A DNA stretch of 64,000 bases from JAWLHU01 sp049325315 (GCA_049325315.1 JBMONB010000052.1:45228-109227), one strand, 5' to 3'. Counted from the stretch's first letter, positions 7,820-16,142 are shown. Notes: generated by a model from the sequence alone, not told the origin. A program made the numbers and translations.

Positions 7820-8024
7820 CACCACCCCCTTCGCTTCATGTTCGTATTCGGCGCGGTGCCTGGTCAGTACTGCTCGGAGCACACCTTTTCGCTTGTGGCA
7901 CAACGGCTTGCCTTCCCCCGGTGGCTAGGAGCATGGGGTGGGTGCATGATCTGGTGGCGAATACACAGGCGCGCTCATTCTCAGGTGGCGGCCTTCGTGA
8001 TACCTTGATCCCGAGCGAGAGCGA

Positions 8025-8056
8025 AGGGCGCAACTATACATCGGCTGCGCCGATGT
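8025..8056 (-). other. candidate oriT (RSF1010/MobQ type)
   Basis: On the minus strand an 8-bp inverted repeat, ACATCGGC-GCA-GCCGATGT (8038-8056), is followed directly by ATAGTTGCGCCCT (8025-8037). RSF1010-type origins have the same order: inverted repeat, short AT-rich spacer, then TGCGCCCT with the nick nearby. The site lies between the divergent TraD-like and relaxase genes. Confidence 0.65.
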
Positions 8057-8185
8057 GTTGCGGCATGGGGCGTTGCCCCCTGCACCCCCAGGCTCGGGCG
8101 TTCCCGCCCGCACTTCCGATGCGGGCAGGTCCCCACGCCCTCGCCAGAGCGGGCATCTCCGATCCCGGAGCGGGAGGTGGGCAAG

Positions 8186-9526
8186 GTGGCGATCTTCTAC
8201 CTGAACGCGCAGATCATCGGACGAAGCGCCGGGCGTACGGCCACCGGCGCCGCCGCCTATCGTTCCGGCGAGCGCATCGTCGATGAGCGGACTGGCCAGA
8301 TCTTCGATTACTCTCGCCGGCGGGGGGAGATAGAGGGGGCCATATACGCGCCGACTGGCTCTCCGGCATGGGCACAGGATCGCGCCCTGCTCTGGAACGC
8401 CGCCGAGAAGGCTGAGCGACGCGCTGACGCTCAGGTGGCCCGGGAGGTCGTCATAGCCTTTCCGAAGGAGCTGAGCAAAGAGCAGCAGCGGGAGCTGATC
8501 GCCGGCTACGTGCGGGAGCAGTTCGTCGCCCGTGGGATGGTCGCCGACGTCGCTATCCACCGCAATCCTGGCAACCCGCATGCCCACATCATGCTGACCA
8601 TGCGGGAGATGGGGCCGGAGGGGCTGTCCAGCAAGAAGAACCGGGAGTGGAACAAGCCCGAGGTGCTGGACAGCTGGCGTGAGCAGTGGGCTGCTCATGC
8701 CAACCGGGCCCTGGAGCGGTCCGGTCGGGAGGAGCGGATCGATCACCGCAGCCTGGCTGAGCAAGGCTCTGGGCGGCTGCCTCAGGTCCATCTCGGGCCG
8801 AACGCTGCCGCCATGGAGCGCCGTGGCGTGGCGACGGAGAAAGGGGAACACAACCGGCTGGTGGCCGAGCACAACGCAGTCGTGGTCGACCTGGAGAAGG
8901 CCCGGCAGGAGCGGGCGAGGCAGAAAGCCGAGCAGCAGGTGTCCAGGCGATACGAGGCCCGTCTGAACGCTGGTTGGGCTGTCGCACCTGCCAAGGCGCT
9001 GGCCCGGCTGGAGTACCACGACTGCGGCGGTCGCCAGCTTTCATGGCAGGAGACAAGGCACATGTTCGACGAGACGAGGCAGGAACTGCACCAGGTGCAG
9101 ACGGAGATCGCCTCTGTCAATCGGGAGGGGCAGAGGTTGCAGGAGGCTGCTCGCATCCTAGAAACCCGACAGAAAGCATCTGCGGATCTTGAGCGCCTGC
9201 AGTCGCCCGTGGCCACCATCAAGCGCTGGTTCAGCGATGGAGCCCGGCGGGGGTACCAGAGGGCACGGGACCTCCATGACCGGCTGGATACGGCTGCCAA
9301 GAGGCTAGGAACCGGCAGCGATGCGGAGCTTCGACAGCAAGGGGCAGAGTGGGAGAGCAGGAAGCAACGGCTGCCCTTACTGGAGGAGAGGGTAGCATCC
9401 CTCTCAAAGACCATGGAACTCATCTCCAAGGCCCTGGAGGGCTTTAGGAGGGAGTACGAGCGAGAACAGGATCAACTCCACCACCAGAGGCGCAAGCGGG
9501 CTCGCGAGGTGGATCGGGGTCGATAA
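8186..9526 (+). CDS. MobA/MobL (MobQ) family relaxase
   Basis: The chosen GTG 8186 lies 7 nt after GGAGGT and yields the family-typical start M-A-I-F-Y-L-N-A-Q-I-I-G-R-S-A-G-R; 446 aa. Next come A-A-A-Y-R-S-G-E and, at about residues 124-134, H-R-N-P-G-N-P-H-A-H, the histidine triad of MobQ relaxases. The catalytic Tyr should be one of the tyrosines near the N terminus. The remaining half is a long charged coiled coil. The enzyme nicks oriT and leads the strand into a recipient. A coupling protein and secretion channel are missing, so a helper is needed. Confidence 0.92.
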   Translation: MAIFYLNAQIIGRSAGRTATGAAAYRSGERIVDERTGQIFDYSRRRGEIEGAIYAPTGSPAWAQDRALLWNAAEKAERRADAQVAREVVIAFPKELSKEQQRELIAGYVREQFVARGMVADVAIHRNPGNPHAHIMLTMREMGPEGLSSKKNREWNKPEVLDSWREQWAAHANRALERSGREERIDHRSLAEQGSGRLPQVHLGPNAAAMERRGVATEKGEHNRLVAEHNAVVVDLEKARQERARQKAEQQVSRRYEARLNAGWAVAPAKALARLEYHDCGGRQLSWQETRHMFDETRQELHQVQTEIASVNREGQRLQEAARILETRQKASADLERLQSPVATIKRWFSDGARRGYQRARDLHDRLDTAAKRLGTGSDAELRQQGAEWESRKQRLPLLEERVASLSKTMELISKALEGFRREYEREQDQLHHQRRKRAREVDRGR

Positions 9527-9576
9527 CTCTAACTGGCCGCCCGGCTTGACAGCAAAACACGCCCCTGCCCCCGGCA

Positions 9577-9635
9577 GTCAAGGGAGGAAGAGCGCGCAGC
9601 GCTCCCCTTGACGGGCGGGGAAAGGGGCGTACAAT
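9577..9635 (+). promoter_or_regulatory. sigma-A-like promoter with GTCAAGG dyad (copy 3)
   Basis: TTGACG (9608-9613), a 16-nt spacer and TACAAT (9630-9635). The -35 box again lies in a dyad: GTCAAGGG (9577-9584) and CCCTTGAC (9605-9612). This matches the layout of the two promoters in element 1. No protein gene follows within 370 bp. Confidence 0.5.
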
Positions 9636-9641
9636 CCTCCA

Positions 9642-9791
9642 GGCCTGGGCGGGAAGGACCACCCTTCCGTCGGGCCCTCAAGGGCGAACCTGCAACCCTA
9701 CGGGCTACCCCAGTTTCGCCCTTGACCGCCCTCCTCCAGCGTGGTTGAGATCAACTAAGGCGACCTCACCAGGTAGTCTGGCGAGGTCGCC
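9642..9791 (+). ncRNA. candidate structured small RNA
   Basis: Downstream of the promoter at 9608-9635 there is no ORF but two strong hairpins. TCAAGGGCGAA (9678-9688) pairs with TTCGCCCTTGA (9715-9725). A 14-bp stem with one mismatch (9759-9772 with 9778-9791) could be a terminator, though the T run is poor. This could be an antisense or regulatory RNA of the element, or simply a repeat-rich control or replication region. The rest of the gap to 10018 (9792-10017) shows no gene. Confidence 0.3.
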
Positions 9792-10017
9792 CCTAGGGTG
9801 ACAAAACACCAGCCGAAGTGCGGCGGTTTGCTCTTCACCTGAGCCACTTGTCGACGGGGACACCATAGTACACACTTAAGGAACGGTCAGAATGCAAGAG
9901 ATTAGCCAGGTGCAGACCAGAGAGGGTTTTGATTATGAAACTTAGAATAACCAAACAAACGGGTACGGAGTGACTAGTTAGTCTGTATGCATTTGCCAGT
10001 CCCAGGAGGGGAAGCGC

Positions 10018-11142
10018 ATGTCACGAGGATACACGGTCGCTTCGACGTCATGGTCTTCAGCCGAGGTCCAGGAGCCCATCGTACTGCTGCAGCAGAAAAC
10101 GACTCGGTTGTTGTTCGCACCTCAACTCGTCGATAACGTCAATGACTCGTCCGCATGCGTTCGCGGTTATCTCTGCTGGGAGCGTAAGGGCAAAAACGAC
10201 GCATGGGAGCCGTGGCAGGAGGGGAACCTTCTGACACTTAAGAAGGGTGAGGGCATTAAGATCGAGCTTCGGGCGGAAGCCGTCAAGGTGCTTTACACCG
10301 GTCTGACCGAACTGTATAGCCTATACGATAGCCACGGTATTCAACCGGGTACCCACCAGTTTCTCAAGGCTGACGGCCCTCTTGCAGCAGTAGCCAACCT
10401 AAGCGGCACACAATTGGACGTGCTCGCCAAGGCGGATTCCAAACTCGGTACCGCTGCTCTCATCAAACTCGTAGAATGGGCGGCCGGATTGCCATCATCC
10501 TCCGTTGCCATTGACCAGTTGGCCTCGGTGAGCCACAACAACCTCCAGCATCTGACCGCCCTCGCCGGTATTGCCAAACTTCAGAGCGCTATTAATACGT
10601 GGCAGGCTAATGAGCACAACGCTGTCGAGGAGTTCTGGCAGCAACTGCTCATCGAGCACCAGTTCATCATGGAGAGTCTGTTTGCTTTTCCGATCGCGAT
10701 CGTGGCCGAAAAGGCATATGTTGGCGGGAAGAAACTGGACAACAAGGGTGCCAACCTCGTTGATTACCTCCTTAAGAACGAACTGACCGGTAACGCTATC
10801 ATCCTTGAGATTAAGACCCCACGGACCCATCTCCTGGGTTCCGAGTACCGTGATGGATTGCACAACCCCTCGAAGGAACTTACCGGCGCTGTCCTGCAAG
10901 CGCTGGATTACCGCATGTCCTTCACCCAAACCAGTCTGTTGTTCAAAGGGCAGGGTTCAGATGTGGAGGCTGCCGAGCCACCCTGTTTTGTTATCGCTGG
11001 TCACACGGCCCAGCTCGACACCCCGGCGAAGAAGAAGTCCTTCGAGTTGTTTCGCCGCCAGTTCGGGGGCGTGCAGGTCGTCGCATTCGACGAACTGTTC
11101 GCCCGAGCCGATAAGCAGTTGAAGATCCTGCTCCAGGCATAA
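10018..11142 (+). CDS. sduA: Shedu-type immune nuclease (SduA, DUF4263)
   Basis: 374 aa from ATG 10018 after CAGGAGGGGAAGCGC. The C-terminal half matches the Shedu nuclease domain: E-E-F-W-Q-Q-L-L followed by L-F-A-F-P-I, then A-I-I-L-E-I-K-T-P with likely catalytic Glu264 and Lys266, then L-H-N-P-S-K-E-L, ending with G-H-T-A-Q-L-D-T-P-A-K-K-K-S-F-E-L-F-R and F-D-E-L-F. Shedu is a single-gene anti-phage system whose PD-(D/E)xK-like nuclease cleaves DNA. The N-terminal domain (1-200) probably senses the trigger. As cargo of element 2 it would protect the host while the element stays integrated. Confidence 0.85.
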   Translation: MSRGYTVASTSWSSAEVQEPIVLLQQKTTRLLFAPQLVDNVNDSSACVRGYLCWERKGKNDAWEPWQEGNLLTLKKGEGIKIELRAEAVKVLYTGLTELYSLYDSHGIQPGTHQFLKADGPLAAVANLSGTQLDVLAKADSKLGTAALIKLVEWAAGLPSSSVAIDQLASVSHNNLQHLTALAGIAKLQSAINTWQANEHNAVEEFWQQLLIEHQFIMESLFAFPIAIVAEKAYVGGKKLDNKGANLVDYLLKNELTGNAIILEIKTPRTHLLGSEYRDGLHNPSKELTGAVLQALDYRMSFTQTSLLFKGQGSDVEAAEPPCFVIAGHTAQLDTPAKKKSFELFRRQFGGVQVVAFDELFARADKQLKILLQA

Positions 11143-11335
11143 TCATTCAAAAGGCTGGGCGAACACTCGCTCCAATCGCTTAGACCTCTCTCCCCCGTAT
11201 GGCCTGGAGAGTGGACAGCTGACGTGCGCCGGCAGCGTGTTGACGCTGCCGCTGAAGATTTCCCGTAATCAGCCGAACTCTTCCCGTGTGGGAATCATCT
11301 AGGTAGTTAGGAGATCAACGTGGGGGTGTTTCTGG

Positions 11336-12505
11336 TTGGATCGCTCTCTAATACCTGCGCTGGGATTGGACGAGGACTTGCTCCGGGTGGTTAAGCCTCA
11401 GATGGAGGCGGGACATTACACTGATGCGATCAAAGCAGCCTTTATTTACCTGTCAGGTGTTATCCGGGACAAGTCCGGTGAGGAGGGTGATGGGGCTCAA
11501 CTCGTGGGGAAGGCCCTGAGTGGAGATGCTCCGCCCATAATGCTCAACCGATTGGGCTCTCCATCGGAAAAGGACGAACAGAAGGGATGGCAGGAACTTG
11601 TTCGCGGAATGTATGTCGGCATTCGTAATCCGCGAAATCACGAAGAGTGGCCGGACACGGAGGATTGGTGCCTGCGAATCCTGATCATGGTGGATACTGT
11701 AGTCAAGCGGCTCGCATTGGCCGTCCCAGCGTTTGATGCTGATAGGATCATGTCACGGATTCTCGACCCCCTGTTTGTTGAGACCAGGGAGTACGCACAA
11801 AGCCTTGTCTCCGAGATACCTTCCTTAGAGTTAAACGGTATATATGATAAGGTGTTTGCTCACGTTAGGACAGGAAACATTGGCAAATTGAAATTTGCTG
11901 CTCACGCCTTGGTGGGCGCTATGAATGCGGAGCAAAGGACGCAAGCTGCCAAGACGGTGTCGCAAATACTCGTGGTTGAGCAAGATCCAGGCTTGTTGGC
12001 ACGAGTTCTCGCGGCAATGCACCCGGTCCTGTGGAGTGTCCTAGAGGAACCCGTCAAGGATCGAGTAGAAAACGCGATTATCGAAGACTTGAGGCGTGGA
12101 AGTTACGACATCCATTGGGGGGCTCGAAATCAAGGCACGCTAGGGACCTGGGCTATTACCTTCGGGAGACATTTCAAGAATAAGAAGCGTCTTGCGGAGG
12201 CTATTCAAAACCGGCTCAGTGAGTCGTGGTACAGTCAGAACTACATTGGTAAGTACTTTCTGCCAAGCCTCCCGACCCTGATCACCGAGGAAACTGACAT
12301 TGTCGAGTGCTGTAGAGGATTGGCCTACGCTACCTTGACGAACGATGCGCGGCTGGTTAAGGACAGAATCGGCAGCGAAGCTCGTAGTTACCCCGCCCAT
12401 TGGAGAGATATTTTAGTCCAGGAACTGAAGACCAGAGAGGTTCACAATAAGGAGTTGTTCAAGAAGATTGAGGCCGAGATTCTTGGCAACGAGTCGGTAG
12501 GATAG
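11336..12505 (+). CDS. TIGR02391 (Ymh)-domain protein, putative abortive infection factor
   Basis: 389 aa from TTG 11336, preceded by GTGGGGGTG; no other start is in frame downstream of the stop at 11300. Residues about 18-115 match the TIGR02391 domain: E-A-G-H-Y-T-D-A-I-K-A-A-F, G-K-A-L-S-G, L-N-R-L, D-E-Q-K-G-W-Q-E-L and G-I-R-N-P-R-N-H-E. This domain is common in defence islands. The other 270 residues are helical and unrecognised. The gene follows Shedu by 193 bp in the same direction (that gap holds only a small hairpin near 11230-11251), so a two-gene defence module is possible; a joint function is inference. Confidence 0.7.
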   Translation: MDRSLIPALGLDEDLLRVVKPQMEAGHYTDAIKAAFIYLSGVIRDKSGEEGDGAQLVGKALSGDAPPIMLNRLGSPSEKDEQKGWQELVRGMYVGIRNPRNHEEWPDTEDWCLRILIMVDTVVKRLALAVPAFDADRIMSRILDPLFVETREYAQSLVSEIPSLELNGIYDKVFAHVRTGNIGKLKFAAHALVGAMNAEQRTQAAKTVSQILVVEQDPGLLARVLAAMHPVLWSVLEEPVKDRVENAIIEDLRRGSYDIHWGARNQGTLGTWAITFGRHFKNKKRLAEAIQNRLSESWYSQNYIGKYFLPSLPTLITEETDIVECCRGLAYATLTNDARLVKDRIGSEARSYPAHWRDILVQELKTREVHNKELFKKIEAEILGNESVG

Positions 12506-12563
12506 GTGACGACATCGTCTCCAGGCGATCCGACGGCCGAGCCGTAGGTCCTTCGGTCAGCAT

Positions 12564-12606
12564 AAAACCTCGAGTGGCCTAGGAGATAGGCCATTCGAGG
12601 TTTTTT
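12564..12606. terminator. bidirectional terminator
   Basis: AAACCTCGAGTGGCCT and AGGCCATTCGAGGTTT form a long stem with one mismatch. It is flanked by A and T runs, so it can serve both the gene ending at 12505 and the convergent recombinase ending at 12648. Confidence 0.85.
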
Positions 12607-12647
12607 ATTTGGAGTCGCGGCGGACTACTGCGGACAAGACTTTTCCA

Positions 12648-14192
12648 TCACCGTGTGGCGGTACGGAACGTAATGGTAAGGTGCCTTTCCCCTTGGGGCG
12701 GAGCGTAGGCCCGAATCTCGTGGATAAAGAACCGCAGAAGGTGCTTTCGCTGTTCATGGGTGGTTGTCTCCCACACATCCAGGCCTTCTGCCGCCCGGAG
12801 GAGTTCTGCCTCCTCGAACTCTCCGGCCTGGGCCTCTGCGAGACGCAAATCCCGTCCAACCCGGGCCAAGGCAGCCTTCGCCTCGGCCTCCTGGGTCGCC
12901 AGCTCCGTCAGGCGATCATTCACCATAGCAGGGCTGATGGAACCCTGTTCGAACGCATCCATCCACCGACGTTTGGCGGCCATGATACGGTCATAGGCGA
13001 CCTGCACTGACTCCAGCGTGGCCCGGAGTTCTGCCATTCCGGCCTCCCGCTGCTGCCGGTACATCTGAACGAGTCGCCCGCGGTTCTCCACGGAGTACTC
13101 CCGGCGCACCTCAGCCAGCACCCGGTCCTCCAGGTCCTGCTGCCGAATCATCCGGCCGTCACAGTCAGCCCGGTGACGGGTCGCCCCCTGACAGCCGTAG
13201 TAGGTATTGCCCCTACTGGACCGAATCCCGACCAGGGTGAAGCCGCACTTGGCACACTTGACCAGCCGGGAGAGCAGGAACGGACTGGCAAGGCCCCGAG
13301 GCCCCTTCTTCTTGTCCGCCCGATCCTGCCGCAGCCGGGAGGCGGCCGCAAACTCATCATCACTGATGAGGCGGGGGTAGGCGTTCTCCACGATGATGGG
13401 CTTCTGCCCCTTGAGATACCGAGGCTCGTCCTTGTGGCGCCGCTTCCGGGGGTTGACCACATTGACGGCATACGCCAGGCGCCCTATGTAGGCTTCGTTC
13501 TTCAATAGGTGGCCGATGGTGGTCTGGCTCCAGGTACGTCCCTGAGGAGAGGGGATCCGCTCCTGGTTCAGCATCTTGGTCAGGGAGTTCTGCCCGACCC
13601 CGGCCAAGTACTCCCGGAAGATCCGCTTTACCACCTCGCCCTCGACGGGGTCGATCTCCACCTTCCCGGTCTTGTCGGCGAACCGGTAGCCATAGGGCAG
13701 CTTCCCCATGGGCTTCCCCTTGGCCGCAGCTGCATACTTGCCGGCTCGGGTGTTGCTGATGATCCGGTTGCGGTCCATCTCGCCGACGGTGGAGAGCAGC
13801 GGCAGGACGATATCGGACATGCCGTTCACGGTGCTGATCGGCTCCGTGGCGGAGATGAAGTGGCAGACGCCTTCCCATTCGTCCTGAATCAGGACCAGGG
13901 TATCACTGGTGCGGCGGCTGAGCCGGTCAAGGCGGTAGACGACCACACAGTCGATCTCCCGCTGCTTAATGGCCTTTCGGAGCTGCGTGAGCGCCGGACG
14001 GTCCATGACGGTCCCGCTGAAGCCGGCGTCGACAAAGACGAGTGCTTCATTCCAGTGCCAGCAGTTCTCCCGAAAGACCCGCTGGCAGTGCTCCCGCTGG
14101 ACCTCCAGCGTATGGCCCTCGCCCTGATCTTCGGTCGACCAACGAATGTAGGCCGCAACCTTGTGGGGGTCCACCTTCGTCTTAACTAGCAA
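12648..14192 (-). CDS. large serine recombinase 2
   Basis: 514 aa from TTG 14192, preceded by a perfect AAGGAGGT that is locked in a hairpin (14196-14221). The resolvase domain has Y-I-R-W-S-T-E-D-Q with Ser19 as nucleophile, and Y-R-L-D-R-L-S-R. A recombinase domain follows, then a zinc ribbon (C-A-K-C-G-F ... Y-G-C ... D-C-D-G), a coiled coil and a C-terminal domain. The start is about 60 bp from the attR junction. It should integrate and excise element 2 at spoVR codon 104/105. Confidence 0.93.
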   Translation of the reverse strand: MLVKTKVDPHKVAAYIRWSTEDQGEGHTLEVQREHCQRVFRENCWHWNEALVFVDAGFSGTVMDRPALTQLRKAIKQREIDCVVVYRLDRLSRRTSDTLVLIQDEWEGVCHFISATEPISTVNGMSDIVLPLLSTVGEMDRNRIISNTRAGKYAAAAKGKPMGKLPYGYRFADKTGKVEIDPVEGEVVKRIFREYLAGVGQNSLTKMLNQERIPSPQGRTWSQTTIGHLLKNEAYIGRLAYAVNVVNPRKRRHKDEPRYLKGQKPIIVENAYPRLISDDEFAAASRLRQDRADKKKGPRGLASPFLLSRLVKCAKCGFTLVGIRSSRGNTYYGCQGATRHRADCDGRMIRQQDLEDRVLAEVRREYSVENRGRLVQMYRQQREAGMAELRATLESVQVAYDRIMAAKRRWMDAFEQGSISPAMVNDRLTELATQEAEAKAALARVGRDLRLAEAQAGEFEEAELLRAAEGLDVWETTTHEQRKHLLRFFIHEIRAYAPPQGERHLTITFRTATR

Positions 14193-14195
14193 ATG

Positions 14196-14221
14196 GAATT
14201 ACCTCCTTCCGGAGGTAATTC
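14196..14221 (-). promoter_or_regulatory. hairpin sequestering the recombinase 2 ribosome site
   Basis: On the minus strand GAATTACCTCC (14211-14221), a GGAA tetraloop and GGAGGTAATTC (14196-14206) form a perfect 11-bp stem. The Shine-Dalgarno GGAGG lies wholly in the 3' arm, 9 nt before the TTG start. In RNA this would block translation until opened. Alternatively the dyad could be a DNA site for the recombinase or a repressor. Confidence 0.7.
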
Positions 14222-14235
14222 TAGCAGTTTGTTTA

Positions 14236-14262
14236 AGAAAAGTCCACCGTGGCCCACGTCTT
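14236..14262. other. attR of element 2
   Basis: Element sequence ending AAGTCCACC passes into spoVR at GTGGCCCACGTCTTT. The codon phase is identical to that at attL: the codon before the joint is CAC on both sides. Confidence 0.75.
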
Positions 14263-14728
14263 TGGCCACACCGACTTCTTCAAGCACAATGTCTGGTTCG
14301 AGCCGACGAACCGGCAGATGGTGGAGTCGGTCAGCCAGAACGCCCAGCGAATCCGCCAGTATGGGATCGACGAAGGCGACCTGGAGGTGGAGCGGTTCCT
14401 CGATGCGGTGCTCTCCATTTCCGACCATATCGACCCGTTCCCGCGGCGGGCGGCCCAGGAGTCACCTACCGGCAAGCGGCCGGGAGCCCACAACGAGCAG
14501 CACTATGACGACCTCTTCCCGTCGACCGGCCTTTCCAGCAGCCTCGCCAGCGGCCGGCCGCTCAAGGGGGAGCCCAAGCCCAACCCGGCCCGCCGCAAGG
14601 TGCCGCCGGAGCCCGAGAAGGACCTGCTCCGCTTCCTGCTGGAGCATGCCGACCACCTGGAGGACTGGCAGCGGGATATCCTGGCGATCGTGCGGGAGGA
14701 GTCGCTCTACTTCGTCCCGCAGATGCAG
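14258..14728 (+). CDS. spoVR: spoVR segment B (codons 105-261)
   Basis: The middle part of SpoVR: V-F-G-H-T-D-F-F-K-H-N-V-W-F, R-M/Q-type helices, R-R-A-A-Q-E, then a Pro-rich linker, L-L-R-F-L-L-E-H-A and L-E-D-W-Q-R-D-I-L-A-I-V-R-E-E. It ends at Y-F-V-P-Q-M-Q, where element 3 is inserted. It has no start of its own and is a pseudo-exon that becomes coding only after removal of element 2. The frame runs straight into element 3 DNA. Confidence 0.92.
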
Positions 14729-14764
14729 GTGAACGGGTCGATAGGCTCCATGAAGGTGACACGC

Positions 14765-15850
14765 CTACACGTTGAAGCGGAAGTTGATGATATCGCCGTC
14801 CTTGACGAGGTAATCCTTGCCTTCCAGGCGGAAATGGCCCTGGTCCCGGGCCTTGGCCATGCTTCCGGCGGCCATGAGGTCCGTGTAAGCCACCACCTCG
14901 GCTCGGATAAACCCGCGCTCAATGTCGGAGTGGATCTTGCCTGCCGCCTCTTTGGCCGTGGTCCCCTGGCGGATGGTCCAGGCCCGCACCTCATCCTCCC
15001 CGACGGTGAGAAAGCTGATCAGGCCCAGATGGTCATAGGCGGCCCGCGCCAGGCGGGAGATGCCCGATTCGGTGATGCCCAGGTCGGTCATGAAGAGCTC
15101 CCGATCCGCCGGATCCAGCTGGGTGATCTCCATCTCAATCCGGGCGCAGACCTCCACCAGCGGGATATTTCGCTTGGCAGCATGGGCCCGTACGGCCGCG
15201 GCATCTGGCCAGTTGCCGGTCCGGAACTGCTCTTCGTCCAGGTTGACCACCAGGATCTGCGGCCGCTCCGTCAGAAAGGCGAACCCGGCAATCAGGGCCC
15301 GCTCCTCCGGTGACAGGGTTAGCGACTGCACGAGCTGCTCGTTCTCCAACGCCTGCTGGAGCCGTTCCATCAGGGCCAGCTCCAACTCTTGTTCCTTCTT
15401 CTTCTTGCCTTCGTTCAGCCGCTTGATGCGGTTCTCCACCATCTGCAAGTCTGCCAGCAGAAGCTCCACGTTGACGGTGTCAATATCCCGGATGGGGTTG
15501 ATACTCCCCTCCGGGTGCAGGACCTCGTCGTTGGCAAAGGCGCGCACTACGTGGACCAGGGCATCCACCTGCCGAATGGCATTCAGGAAGGTGTTTCCCA
15601 CCCCCATGCCCTGGCTGGAGCCCTGCACCAGGCCCGGCACCTCCGTTACCTTGATCTGCGCATAGGTGGTCTTGCGCGGGCGCCACATGTCGCTCAGGGT
15701 GTCGATGCGTGGGTCGGGAACCCGGGCGATCCTGGTGTGAGCCTCGGCCTTGCCAGACATAAAGGCAGCCGTGCTGAGATTCGCCTGTGTGAGCAGATTG
15801 AAGACGGTAGTCTTGCCCACCATGGGCAAGCCGACGATGCCAAAATCCAT
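14765..15850 (-). CDS. YchF/Obg-type NTPase (DUF933 family)
   Basis: 361 aa from ATG 15850, after AGGAGGGAAGCACT. G1 is G-L-P-M-V-G-K-T-T (about 7-15), instead of the usual N-V-G-K-S. A V-P-G-L-V switch follows, a coiled coil near 120-170 (G-K-K-K-K-E-Q-E), and V-N-L-D-E in the G4 place, where YchF has NxxE and prefers ATP. The C-terminal TGS-like DUF933 domain holds A-W-T-I-R-Q-G-T-T-A and the closing D-G-D-I-I-N-F-R. YchF proteins bind ribosomes and affect stress responses. The gene ends 36 bp from the left junction of element 3. Whether a second copy exists elsewhere is unknown. Confidence 0.88.
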   Translation of the reverse strand: MDFGIVGLPMVGKTTVFNLLTQANLSTAAFMSGKAEAHTRIARVPDPRIDTLSDMWRPRKTTYAQIKVTEVPGLVQGSSQGMGVGNTFLNAIRQVDALVHVVRAFANDEVLHPEGSINPIRDIDTVNVELLLADLQMVENRIKRLNEGKKKKEQELELALMERLQQALENEQLVQSLTLSPEERALIAGFAFLTERPQILVVNLDEEQFRTGNWPDAAAVRAHAAKRNIPLVEVCARIEMEITQLDPADRELFMTDLGITESGISRLARAAYDHLGLISFLTVGEDEVRAWTIRQGTTAKEAAGKIHSDIERGFIRAEVVAYTDLMAAGSMAKARDQGHFRLEGKDYLVKDGDIINFRFNV

Positions 15851-15989
15851 AGTGCTTCCCTCCTGATACCGGTGGTGGCCACTGAGCGCTTGGATTCCGT
15901 TGATGATTTAGACGCAATGGGAGCGAATCCCTTGCGAGCGCCGGGCATAGACTGCACCACCCGTATCCGGAGTCAGGGAGGCGAGGGAG

Positions 15990-16142
15990 ATGCCGGCAGG
16001 CGGGAGACCACCATATGGAGCTGGACCAGCCCCGATTACCGTGGTCATTCGCCGACCTGACCGCCCCGAGCACGAGTTGCTTGAACGTGTATACGAGATT
16101 CTGGCATCCCCACGCGAGTCAGGCCGGGCCCCCCAAGGGTGA
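15990..16142 (+). CDS. recombinase-linked microprotein (copy 1)
   Basis: ATG 15990 follows GGAGGCGAGGGAG directly and gives 50 aa, too short for routine gene calls. A Gly/Pro-rich start is followed by I-T-V-V-I-R-R-P and H-E-L-L-E-R-V-Y-E-I-L-A. A relative occurs at 47379-47512 (V-I-V ... D-L-L-D-R-V-Y-R-I-L-A). The gene converges on the recombinase, whose end lies 24 bp away across a shared terminator. Function unknown; a control factor for the recombinase is one possibility. Confidence 0.6.
   Translation: MPAGGRPPYGAGPAPITVVIRRPDRPEHELLERVYEILASPRESGRAPQG

Larger units (their letters stand above)
7226..14257. mobile_element. Element 2: 7.0-kb mobilizable element inserted in spoVR
   Basis: The element is bounded by in-frame spoVR segments A and B. 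It holds a small ORF, a TraD-like accessory gene, an oriT-like site, a MobQ relaxase, a possible small RNA, a Shedu nuclease, a TIGR02391-type gene and large serine recombinase 2 at the right end. With a relaxase and oriT but no transfer apparatus, it should be an integrative mobilizable element. It could borrow the channel of a conjugative element such as element 1. Confidence 0.88.
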
